This document shows positions 1 to 7,280 of a stretch of 64,000 nt of DNA, piece after piece. The stretch is taken from assembly GCF_017656155.1 (NCBI RefSeq), contig NZ_JACDOH010000003.1, forward strand, positions 1-64,000, written 5' to 3'. Both the position numbers and the translations under genes were made by a program. This DNA is from Thermosyntropha sp. (GTDB lineage: Bacteria; Bacillota; Syntrophomonadia; Syntrophomonadales; Syntrophomonadaceae). Under the pieces are notes generated by a model. That model saw only the letters and a program-made list of their open reading frames with translations, did not search any database and was not told where the DNA came from. Each line of letters opens with the position of its first letter. Positions within the stretch are counted from its first letter, which is position 1.

Positions 1-66
1 GCTGGGTTTCTATGATTGCTTAAGCTTTTTCATCATATTTAAGTTAACAGCACCAACACAATATCA

Positions 67-1140
67 TTACCAGCCAGACAAAAAATTCATTAAATCTTTT
101 TCCATCTTTTCCAGTCGATGCATATAAGTATGTTTAGCTAATATCTCTTCTCTCCCCTGAAGAGCGATTTTATTTCTTTCCCAATCGTTTTTAAGAAAAT
201 AATCAACCAGTTCAAGGGTTTCTTCAGGCGAATTTGACCAGACCAAATGATAAAAATTTTTAAAAAGATTTGCATAAGCAGGAGTAAAGGGAGCAAGGTG
301 AAAAGCTCCACATCCCATAATCTCATAGGTACGGCAACTGGTTTGAGTTAAAGAAGTGTTTACAGATTGCAGTCCCAGGACAATTTTAGCCGATGAATAA
401 AGATAAGATGTTTCCCTGTAATCTATATAACCTGCATAAAATTCAGATGGAATAGTATAATCCGCATTGGGATTAGTCCAGTATGCTCCCCACACCTTAA
501 GGTTATAGCCATGTTCTACCAGAGGTTTTAATACTAAATCTATCGATCTGCGGCGAAAATCCTTGTCAGGGGAAAACCAGTAGTAATTATTGGCAGCCAG
601 AACAATATCATATTTATACTCATTTTTGGCAGGCATAGGCCTGAAAACCTCAGGATTACAGGCAAAAGTAAGAGTAGATGAAGGAATTTTTAGTTCTCTG
701 TACCATAAATTACATTCTTCAGCCAGAGTAAAAACATAATCACAGTGAGGTGCAAAAACCAAAGATACTTCTTCAAAAAAAATCGGGTCTTCGGTAGCCC
801 AGTAAATATGGGGAAGATTATATTCATGTATTATCTCGAGAAACTGCTCAGTTTCAAAGAGATTAATCGACCAGCCGGGAGTAAAAACAAAGTGTGGTTT
901 AAATTTATCAAGCCAGTAAACCAAAATATCTTTTTGTTCAGCAGCAGGATATTCAGGTAAAGGCAAAATAAACACTTCATATCCCTTTTCTTCCATAGCC
1001 GCAAAAAGCCCAAAATTCAAATAATATAATAAATGGTTTACACACAAAACCCTTACCCTTTCTCCTCTTTCTTTTTCCTTTAAGGTGTGCAGCAGCTCAT
1101 ACATTTTAAGCTTTTTACTTGAATTTAAATTTAAAGTCAT
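67..1140 (-). CDS. CgeB-like glycosyltransferase family protein (copy A)
   Basis: 357 aa protein of the CgeB/DUF3880 type, with a GT-B glycosyltransferase-like C-terminal part. Seen: a central YWATEDP motif, a CDYVFTLAEE segment, and a C-terminal stretch TQTSCRTYEIMGCGAF followed by HLAPFTPAYANLF, the donor-binding-like region seen in group 1 transferases. The same landmarks occur in the protein at 8147-9094, so the two are paralogues. Family knowledge: CgeB acts on the mature spore surface in Bacillus; the substrate here is unknown. The ATG at 1140 has its GAGG only 1 nt away and the protein has about 28 extra N-terminal residues compared with its paralogue, so the start is uncertain. A possible SigK-type promoter lies just upstream. 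Confidence 0.8.
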   Translation of the reverse strand: MTLNLNSSKKLKMYELLHTLKEKERGERVRVLCVNHLLYYLNFGLFAAMEEKGYEVFILPLPEYPAAEQKDILVYWLDKFKPHFVFTPGWSINLFETEQFLEIIHEYNLPHIYWATEDPIFFEEVSLVFAPHCDYVFTLAEECNLWYRELKIPSSTLTFACNPEVFRPMPAKNEYKYDIVLAANNYYWFSPDKDFRRRSIDLVLKPLVEHGYNLKVWGAYWTNPNADYTIPSEFYAGYIDYRETSYLYSSAKIVLGLQSVNTSLTQTSCRTYEIMGCGAFHLAPFTPAYANLFKNFYHLVWSNSPEETLELVDYFLKNDWERNKIALQGREEILAKHTYMHRLEKMEKDLMNFLSGW

Positions 1141-1171
1141 ACCTCAAATACTTCCTTAAATCCTTTAATCA

Positions 1172-1199
1172 TAAAATATGCCAATTTATTAACCAGGGT
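1172..1199 (-). promoter_or_regulatory. Possible SigK-type promoter of CgeB copy A
   Basis: On the minus strand an AC dinucleotide is followed after 17 nt by CATATTTTA, which fits the mother-cell SigK pattern (AC, 16-17 nt, CATANNNTA). It would start transcription about 20 nt before the gene. The pattern is short and AT-rich, so chance is possible; support comes from CgeB being a SigK-type product in Bacillus and from a similar arrangement before copy B. Confidence 0.3.
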
Positions 1200-1238
1200 T
1201 ACAAACTCAAAAAAATTTTTCAGAAGTAAAAAAATGAA

Positions 1239-1262
1239 AACTGCCCGATTAATTCGAGCAGT
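1239..1262 (-). terminator. Hairpin with T-run in the cgeB/yifB divergent gap
   Basis: AACTGC and GCAGTT pair around a short inner CGA/TCG stem. On the minus strand the right arm is followed by TTTTCATTTTTTT. It looks like an intrinsic terminator or attenuator in the minus direction, upstream of CgeB copy A. The rest of the 1141-1472 gap is AT-rich, with no gene I can support. Confidence 0.45.
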
Positions 1263-1472
1263 TAAAAATTAATGTAAAGCTTCTATCACCCACCATGTTA
1301 ATCCATCCTCAATAAAATCAATAAAAGCTTCTTTAATTTATATTCTAACCCCCCTCATGTATTTTAAGATAGTTTTACTATAAAAACCGCTTTACTCCGG
1401 GTAATTTTAATGTAAAATTATTCTATAAAATGGAAAGCTTTTCTTAATAAATTATTTTTAGAGGTGAAAAAA

Positions 1473-3008
1473 ATGCTGGCATCAGTAAATACTATGGTAA
1501 TAAACGGAATAGAGGCCAAAAATGTCCGGGTAGAAGTTGACATTCAAAATGGTCTGCCCGGCTTTGAAATAGTAGGTTTAGCTTCAACTTCTGTCAAAGA
1601 AGCGCGGGAAAGGGTAAAAAGTGCCATCAAAAATAGCGGGTTTAAATTTCCAGGTCAAAAAATCATCGTAAACCTGGCTCCAGCCGATCTGAAAAAGGAA
1701 GGCAGCCATTTTGACCTTGCCATAGCATTAGGGATACTCAAAGCTTCCGAACAGATTGTCTCCGATATCCCCGACAGCTTTTACTGGGCAGGAGAGCTTT
1801 CCTTAGACGGCAGTATCCGCAGAGTTCCCGGAATTCTTCCTATGGCCCTTGAATTGGCGCGTTTTAAAAACAAAAATATTACTTTTGTAGTTCCCCAGGA
1901 AAACGCGGAAGAAGCCGGGCTAGTCGAAAAAATCAGATCTTTTTTTGCCCTGAATTTAAAACAGATTGTGGATTATCTGAAAAAAAACGATAAACTTTAC
2001 GAAGTACCCCGAGGTAAAATAAAAAATATTTCAAACCAGAGCAATAAATACGACTTTGCTGATGTAAAAGGACAGGAAACTGCCAAAAGGGCTTTAGTTA
2101 TTGCCGCAGCCGGAATGCACAACGTTCTCCTCATCGGTCCCCCCGGTGGAGGTAAAACCATGCTGGCGCGCCGGCTTCCCGGTATTCTCCCGGAAATGGA
2201 AAGGGAAGAAATCCTGGAAACCACCCGCATATACTCCGTAGCCAATCTGCTTACTGCCAAAAAACCGCTCATAGATACGCGCCCTTTTCGGGCACCGCAT
2301 AAAAATGCCTCATCTGCCAGCATTATCGGAGGAGGCAGAATCCCCCGCCCCGGAGAAATAAGTCTGGCTCAAAATGGCGTGCTTTTTCTAGATGAACTGC
2401 CTGAATTTAGCCGTGATGTTTTAGAAGCACTGCGTCAGCCTTTAGAAGACAGAATAGTAACCGTAGCCCGAGCTCATTCAACCCATGTATTCCCTGCCGA
2501 CTTTTTATTAATATGTTCCATGAATCCCTGCCCCTGCGGGAATTATGGCTCAGATATGGAATGCCGCTGTACTCCGCTGCAAATCCAAAGATATTTGAGC
2601 CGCATAAGCGGTCCTCTTTTAGATCGTATAGACCTGCATGTAGAAGTGCCTCGAATTAAATATGAACAGCTCAAGGAAAAAAACGGTGGGGTAACTTCCG
2701 CCTTTCTGCGGGAAAAGGTAAAAGAAGCCCGCAAAATTCAGGCAAAACGGTTTGCTGATGAAGGAATAAAACTGAATTCACAAATGGGGTCAGCTGAAGT
2801 AAAAAAATACTGTAAAATCGATGAAAAATCGGAAGAACTCTTAAAAACGGCCTTTAAACGGCTCAAACTCAATGCCCGGGCTTATGAACGTATTCTTAAA
2901 GTAGCCCGCACCATCGCTGACCTTAACGGTTCACCTCACATAAAAATGCAGCACCTGGCAGAAGCCATCCAGTACCGCAGCCTGGATCGAAAATACTGGG
3001 AACGCTGA
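1473..3008 (+). CDS. yifB: YifB/ComM family Mg-chelatase-like AAA+ ATPase
   Basis: 511 aa, the usual length of this family. The N-terminal ChlI-like (Lon-protease-type) domain carries LPGFEIVGLA and VNLAPADLKKEG. The AAA+ Mg-chelatase domain follows, with Walker A GPPGGGKTM near residue 222, Walker B LFLDELPEF, and the Cys-rich NPCPCGNYGSD...CRC stretch. The C-terminal domain has LNARAYERILKVARTIADL. Family knowledge: ComM is a DNA helicase that helps branch migration during natural transformation. The role of YifB in Clostridia is less clear. ATG at 1473 is chosen because AGAGGTG sits 6 nt upstream; a GTG at 1464 lies inside that ribosome-binding site. A partial copy of this gene lies at 4521-4698. 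Confidence 0.95.
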   Translation: MLASVNTMVINGIEAKNVRVEVDIQNGLPGFEIVGLASTSVKEARERVKSAIKNSGFKFPGQKIIVNLAPADLKKEGSHFDLAIALGILKASEQIVSDIPDSFYWAGELSLDGSIRRVPGILPMALELARFKNKNITFVVPQENAEEAGLVEKIRSFFALNLKQIVDYLKKNDKLYEVPRGKIKNISNQSNKYDFADVKGQETAKRALVIAAAGMHNVLLIGPPGGGKTMLARRLPGILPEMEREEILETTRIYSVANLLTAKKPLIDTRPFRAPHKNASSASIIGGGRIPRPGEISLAQNGVLFLDELPEFSRDVLEALRQPLEDRIVTVARAHSTHVFPADFLLICSMNPCPCGNYGSDMECRCTPLQIQRYLSRISGPLLDRIDLHVEVPRIKYEQLKEKNGGVTSAFLREKVKEARKIQAKRFADEGIKLNSQMGSAEVKKYCKIDEKSEELLKTAFKRLKLNARAYERILKVARTIADLNGSPHIKMQHLAEAIQYRSLDRKYWER

Positions 3009-3056
3009 TATACAACTCTATGCAGGTTATTACTGTTGGAAATATATAAAGATGAT

Positions 3057-3133
3057 AAAGCGGAAATAAGCAGAACACCCCTATTAATTAGCCCACTAAG
3101 ACAGTAACCAATCTTAAATGTTATCTCCGCTTT
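3057..3133. repeat. Inverted repeat downstream of yifB
   Basis: AAAGCGGAAATAA at 3057-3069 is matched by TTATCTCCGCTTT at 3121-3133 with one mismatch, enclosing 51 nt. It follows yifB by 48 nt. It could be a long hairpin ending yifB transcription or the termini of a small decayed element. No T-run typical of a terminator follows on the plus strand beyond TTTTA. Confidence 0.4.
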
Positions 3134-3202
3134 TATCCAAAACTAAGATTCATGAAAAATCATCTGATAATCATTTTAATATTAAGATACGGTATTAAAA
3201 TA

Positions 3203-3886
3203 CTAAATATAAAATTTCTTAAAACCCGATATATTGTCTTCCCCAATCTTTATAAGTCCATTTTCTACTCCAATAAATACTTCAACCGTATAATCAAAAT
3301 CTAACCGTAAATATGAACCCGGACTACCACCATTGTATAAAGTATTTCTTAAAATGTTTATCTCCTTTATTGAAACGACTGTTGGGAAATCAGCAGATGC
3401 TACCTCAATATCTCCTCCGAGTGCTTCCACCCAATAAGTATAGTGGGGTGGAGGTGGTTCAACATAATATTTGCCAGTAGCGAAATATCTCATAGTATAA
3501 GAGCCATAATCTGTGTCACTGTATACAGTCATAACTGGATAACTTTCCTTAACATTAGGTATTACTTCAATAAAAACATCCTCTGTATCAATCATTGTAT
3601 GTGGCCTACGATTAAACTCCTCAATTTTTTTTTCTAAATCTCCCACTGTGACTATATTACTATTGCTATTTGGTTTATCTGTTTTTGTGAAAGCATTTGA
3701 ATCTAAACCCACATATTCAAGAACCTCATAGATATTATCTTCTGTAATTAAAGTTTCAGATGATATCTGTTCTGATAACTGCGTATAATTAGCTTTTGAG
3801 GATAATACAGCCGCTGATGTAGGCAACGTAAATAGCAATACAAAAGCTACACATAGATTAAGTATTTTATACACTTTACTTATCAT
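3203..3886 (-). CDS. Hypothetical exported protein
   Basis: 227 aa with no family I recognise. The N-terminus MISKVYKILNLCVAFVLLF is a signal peptide followed by TLPTSAAVLSS, a likely signal peptidase I site. The mature part has a Ser/Asn-rich stretch (KPNSNSN), DTDYGSYTMRYFATG and a PPPPHYTYWVEALGG segment, suggesting a small beta-rich extracellular protein. ATG at 3886 is chosen because TAAGGAG lies 7 nt upstream and it puts the signal sequence at the N-terminus; the frame stays open to a GTG at 4003. A good SigA-type promoter lies at 4044-4072, which leaves a leader of about 150 nt. It stands alone between yifB and a small membrane protein in a region with signs of decay. Confidence 0.7.
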   Translation of the reverse strand: MISKVYKILNLCVAFVLLFTLPTSAAVLSSKANYTQLSEQISSETLITEDNIYEVLEYVGLDSNAFTKTDKPNSNSNIVTVGDLEKKIEEFNRRPHTMIDTEDVFIEVIPNVKESYPVMTVYSDTDYGSYTMRYFATGKYYVEPPPPHYTYWVEALGGDIEVASADFPTVVSIKEINILRNTLYNGGSPGSYLRLDFDYTVEVFIGVENGLIKIGEDNISGFKKFYI

Positions 3887-4043
3887 ACTAACACTCCTTA
3901 ATTTACAATCTGCTTTTTGTCTCACCCAAAACACCTGTCCTAAACTATACATAGAATAAACATCCATGTATAGTTGTAAAATAGTTATTTTTTCATATAT
4001 CACCTTCTTGTATATTTTTTTATATATTGTATAATTTTAACAT

Positions 4044-4072
4044 AGTATATATTTATTATTATATTTTATCAA
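4044..4072 (-). promoter_or_regulatory. SigA-type promoter of the exported hypothetical gene
   Basis: On the minus strand TTGATA (4072-4067) and TATACT (4049-4044) are separated by 17 nt. It points to the gene at 3203-3886. The intervening leader is strongly AT-rich. Confidence 0.55.
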
Positions 4073-4189
4073 GGTATTAAATGATTTTTTCGGTGAAAAA
4101 AGAATTTTCTATTAATCTCCGGATATTAGTGATTTATACATTAATTTGAATTTAATTCTATTTATTTAAATGATAAGAGGGATTGAAAT

Positions 4190-4387
4190 ATGGATATTTT
4201 ATGTTATATTTTAAAATTTTTGATTCTTTTTTTTGCATTAATAATTATTACAAGAACTTTTATGAATTTAGCAAATTGGACGGGTGAATCGTTAGGCATT
4301 GGAGACTTTGTTATAAAACTATTACAGAAGATAGGTAATCTTGCTGTGAATTTATTGCAGAAGATAAAAAAAACTAGAACTAAATAG
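4190..4387 (+). CDS. Small membrane protein, unknown function
   Basis: 65 aa. One transmembrane segment (about residues 4-22, LCYILKFLILFFALIIIT) is followed by a linker with NWTGESLGIGDF and an amphipathic basic C-terminus in which LLQKIGNLAVN and LLQKIKK repeat the LLQKI unit. GAGGG lies 8 nt before the ATG, a good ribosome-binding site, which makes a real gene likely despite the size. No relative recognised. It is transcribed alone towards the decayed region. Confidence 0.5.
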   Translation: MDILCYILKFLILFFALIIITRTFMNLANWTGESLGIGDFVIKLLQKIGNLAVNLLQKIKKTRTK

Positions 4388-4520
4388 ATTCTGTTTTTTG
4401 CTTAATTGCTGCACAGAACTCGGATGGGAAGTTAGGTTATTTAATGCCTTATGTGACCGTAATTCGTTATAAATTAATCGCCAAGATTTAACTATTCTTC
4501 TTCCTTCACTAAGGGTTCTA

Positions 4521-4698
4521 AATCCCTGCCCTTGCGGGAATTATGGCTCAGATATGGAATGCCGCTGTACTCCACTGCAAATCCAAAGATATTTGAGCCG
4601 TATAAGCGGTCCTCTTTTAGATCGTATAGACCTGCATGTAGAAGTGCCTCGAATTAAATATGAACAGCTCAATGAAAAAACGGTGGGGTAACTTCCGC
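4521..4698 (+). pseudogene. Partial duplicate of yifB
   Basis: These 178 nt match 2523-2701 of yifB in the same orientation with four substitutions and one missing A in a poly-A run, about 97% identity. The copied part encodes the NPCPCGNYGSD to IKYEQLK region. Similarity starts and stops abruptly (CTAAATCCC on the left, TTCCGC then unrelated sequence on the right), and no start codon or remaining domain is present, so this is a non-coding fragment. The high identity means the duplication or acquisition is recent. Confidence 0.9.
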
Positions 4699-4772
4699 TC
4701 CAAATGTTTTTACTATTTGACAAAATATTCATTATTTGTCCATCATTATATATTGAAGCAGTTAGGTAAACA

Positions 4773-4910
4773 AAATCCGGCATAACTATTGAAGGAGAAG
4801 AAGCGACGGAGGAAATTATAGACTGGTGTGAGCTGATCCTCTCCACTGGCAGTAGTTTGGCTAATGTTTTTCATATTACCTGGAAAATCTGCTGTAAGCT
4901 AATATATTGA
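4773..4910 (+). pseudogene. Possible gene remnant, DUF364-like tail
   Basis: An open stretch of 45 codons ends in TGA at 4908 and is closed upstream by a stop at 4767. It reads GITIEGEEATEEIIDWCELI followed by LSTGSSLAN, which resembles the conserved aspartate/TGS-xx-N part of DUF364 proteins. No start codon or upstream domain remains. The call rests on a short motif only. The rest of 4388-5086 holds the yifB fragment and AT-rich sequence without other genes. Confidence 0.25.
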
Positions 4911-5086
4911 ATTAATTTACAGTATTTTGTTTTAAATTGGTAAATAGATAACTACAAATTTTAAAATTTTTAATAATAATGTTTGTATTTTGTGCATCTT
5001 TAGGTTATGTTATAAATAATATGAGGATTTATATTCCATTTTTATTCAAGCTTGTATCATAATAAGCATGGGGGTATATTGCAATC

Positions 5087-5437
5087 ATGAACAAATATGA
5101 GGAAGGCACCAGAAAAGTCGAAATAAATATGCGGCTTTCAGAATTTGAGGTGCCCCCTATACAAGATGTGCTTGTAGTAGGCAAAAAAGCACCTATAGGA
5201 CCAGAAGCAGCCAGGCGCATGGTAGATGTCCTATCACCAGAACAATACGATATAATAAGAATTGATCATCCTTTTATTGAAGCAGTTATCATTCGCAAAG
5301 CGTTGTGCCGAATAATCTCTCCTGATAAAATATTGAAGCTCATTATCGAAGAAAGTGAAAAAATAATGGATGAAGATATGCTTATTAAAATGCAGATGGA
5401 TATTTCACTTAATATAAGCAAGGTGGTCGATTTATGA
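5087..5437 (+). CDS. Hypothetical protein, partner of CBS-GGDEF protein
   Basis: 116 aa, not recognised. It reads as a compact soluble alpha/beta protein with VPPIQDVLVVGKKAPIGPEA in the first half and an acidic/amphipathic helical tail (KILKLIIEESEKIMDEDM). There is no signal peptide or membrane segment. Its stop overlaps the start of the CBS-GGDEF gene by 4 nt (ATGA), so the two are almost certainly co-translated and may act together. The ATG at 5087 has only a G-run 12 nt upstream; an ATG at 5129 is the alternative start. Confidence 0.65.
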   Translation: MNKYEEGTRKVEINMRLSEFEVPPIQDVLVVGKKAPIGPEAARRMVDVLSPEQYDIIRIDHPFIEAVIIRKALCRIISPDKILKLIIEESEKIMDEDMLIKMQMDISLNISKVVDL

Positions 5438-6300
5438 TAAATGAACTCATGAACATAACATCTGCAAAATTTAAATTTATCGACGCCTGCACCAGTGTCC
5501 GCAAAACTATTCAACTACTCGACAAAGGATTTGACTTTTTTGTGGTTACCGAAGATAACTCAATCCTTGGTGTCCTCAGTGCCAAAGAGCTGCTGAAAAG
5601 TCATCCCAATCGGATAGCGGCTGACGCACTTAAAAGCGAATATGAAATCGTCCCTTCCGCACTGACCGTATGGGAAGCATATGAAAAGTTGGAACAAAAA
5701 CCGGAAACCTACCTTATCGTTGTAGATAATGGGAACAACATAACAGGGATAGCAGATTACAGTATCATCCGTTTTGCTATTTCAAAATATATAGATCCAT
5801 TAACCGGCCTTTTCAAAAGTGATTTTCTCTACTATCAAGGCATTCAATCCCTTAAAAATCATGAGGAAATTTCCGTTCTTTTTCTCGATATAAACGAATT
5901 TGGACTTATAAATAAGAAATATGGACATATCAACGGCAATATAATTTTAAGTGAAATAAGCAGTCTTTTAAAACAAAATACCCCTCCGTTTTCTTCATGG
6001 TGCAGATTCGGTGGAGACGAATTTGCTATGATAGCATCAATGCAATTGGAAGAAAGCATGGAACTGGCACAAAAAATAGTTGAAAGCATTTCTGAACACC
6101 GCTTCAGTATTGGTGTTCCGATATCTGTATCTATAGGTATTGCAAGCGGTCGCCGTAATAAAAACCAGCAGCTCAATAACTATATTAAAATAATAAATAA
6201 CCTCATCAATAAAGCCAGCTTAGAATCAACCAAGGCTAAGAAAGCTCTCACCTGCTATCTTTCTTCATGTGGATGTCTCGATATAAACGAAATCGCTTAA
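5434..6300 (+). CDS. CBS-pair plus GGDEF protein, likely diguanylate cyclase
   Basis: 288 aa. Two CBS motifs fill residues 1-115 (FDFFVVTEDNSILGVLSAKE and ETYLIVVDNGNNITGIADYS). A GGDEF domain follows, beginning at DPLTGLFKSDF, with VLFLDINEFGLINKKYGH and an intact GGDEF at residues 193-197. The usual RxxD inhibitory site just before it is absent. Family knowledge: intact GGDEF domains make cyclic di-GMP from two GTP, and CBS pairs often bind adenine nucleotides. Inference: cyclase activity may respond to cellular energy state without product inhibition. It is the second gene of a two-gene operon ending at the hairpin at 6300. Confidence 0.88.
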   Translation: MINELMNITSAKFKFIDACTSVRKTIQLLDKGFDFFVVTEDNSILGVLSAKELLKSHPNRIAADALKSEYEIVPSALTVWEAYEKLEQKPETYLIVVDNGNNITGIADYSIIRFAISKYIDPLTGLFKSDFLYYQGIQSLKNHEEISVLFLDINEFGLINKKYGHINGNIILSEISSLLKQNTPPFSSWCRFGGDEFAMIASMQLEESMELAQKIVESISEHRFSIGVPISVSIGIASGRRNKNQQLNNYIKIINNLINKASLESTKAKKALTCYLSSCGCLDINEIA

Positions 6301-6329
6301 AAAGTCCTATCTTAAAGAATAGGACTTTT
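6300..6329. terminator. Bidirectional terminator between cyclase gene and folD
   Basis: AAAAGTCCTAT and ATAGGACTTTT form an 11-bp stem with an 8-nt loop, with A/T runs on both sides. It serves the converging genes at 5434 and 6335. Confidence 0.85.
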
Positions 6330-6334
6330 CTTTA

Positions 6335-7177
6335 TTATTTTTTCAAGGCTTGCTGCCTTTCCTGTTCCTGTTTCAGATATATCAGATTATTAAACAATTC
6401 TGCCACGGTTATAAGACCTACTCCCCCAGGAACTGCACTGGCAATTTTTGCTTTTTCTTTAGTCTCTGGATGAACATCTCCCACCATTTTCCCTTCTTCA
6501 TCAAAATTAATCCCAGCATCAATTATTACCACATCTTCTGTTATCATGTCCGGCGTTACAAAATTAGGTTTACCGACCGCTGCTACCAGTATATCTGCCC
6601 TTCTTGTCTCTTCTTCCAGATTCACCGTCTTGGAATGGCACAAAGTTACTGTAGCATTTTCTGCCGTCATCATTACTGCCAATGGCTGACCTAGAATCGT
6701 ACTTCTTCCTAAAATAGTAACCCTTTTGCCTTCGACAGTTATATTATGAGCTTTAAGCATGGTAAGAATGGCTTTAGGCGTAGCCGGTCTTATTCCCTGC
6801 TCATAGCTTATAAGTTTTCCCAGGTTGTAGTTGGTAATACCTTCTACATCTTTATAGGGATTAATTACATTAGCAAGAACCTCCAAACTGAAATTGGAAG
6901 GTAACGGTTTTTGCAGCATTATGCCGGTAATTTCAGGGTCATTGTTCATATATTCTATTATATGGACAATCTGTTCCTGGCTGTTGCCGGCTGATAATTT
7001 CAATATATCTGCATCAACTCCGGTTTCTTCCGCAAACTTGCATATTCCATTTACATACATTTGTGATGCAGGATCTTCTCCTATCTGAAGTATAACCATG
7101 TGCATTTTATTAAGCGTTGCATATCTTTTTATTTTTGCTTTGATGGAATTTCTTACCTCTTTGCCGTAAATCAGCAT
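6335..7177 (-). CDS. folD: FolD-type methylenetetrahydrofolate dehydrogenase/cyclohydrolase, atypical active site
   Basis: 280 aa. Folate C1 enzyme that oxidises 5,10-methylene-THF with NAD(P) and, in canonical members, hydrolyses methenyl-THF. Seen: EDPASQMYV, GIMLQKPLP, RPATPKAI, the nucleotide-binding ILGRSTILGQPLA, AVGKPNFV and PVPGGVG-like AVPGGVGLITV. Odd: the catalytic Lys of the YxxxK motif is Ile45 (YVNGI), and the Asp of KDVDG is Glu112 (KDVEG); the Gln (Gln89) is kept. Cyclohydrolase activity may be lost or altered. ATG 7177 has AAGGAG 9 nt upstream. The gene stands alone with a terminator after it and endonuclease IV upstream on the same strand. Confidence 0.9.
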   Translation of the reverse strand: MLIYGKEVRNSIKAKIKRYATLNKMHMVILQIGEDPASQMYVNGICKFAEETGVDADILKLSAGNSQEQIVHIIEYMNNDPEITGIMLQKPLPSNFSLEVLANVINPYKDVEGITNYNLGKLISYEQGIRPATPKAILTMLKAHNITVEGKRVTILGRSTILGQPLAVMMTAENATVTLCHSKTVNLEEETRRADILVAAVGKPNFVTPDMITEDVVIIDAGINFDEEGKMVGDVHPETKEKAKIASAVPGGVGLITVAELFNNLIYLKQEQERQQALKK

Positions 7178-7280
7178 CAACATCATCTCCTTCCATTTCA
7201 GCAAAGATTACCCCAGCAACCTTATTTTCTCCCCTGCTTAATTTTTTTGTCAATTTTTTATTCTTAATCTATTCTACAAA

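Noticed and set aside
1273-1335. Minus-strand open stretch with two adjacent Trp codons before the hairpin at 1239-1262, like a trp attenuator leader
   Set aside because: There is no ATG, GTG or TTG at a usable distance from the G-run, and the downstream gene is a CgeB-like protein, not a trp gene.
4541-4846. Minus-strand 101-codon frame across the yifB fragment
   Set aside because: It is the antisense frame of the duplicated yifB segment; the same frame exists opposite the intact gene.
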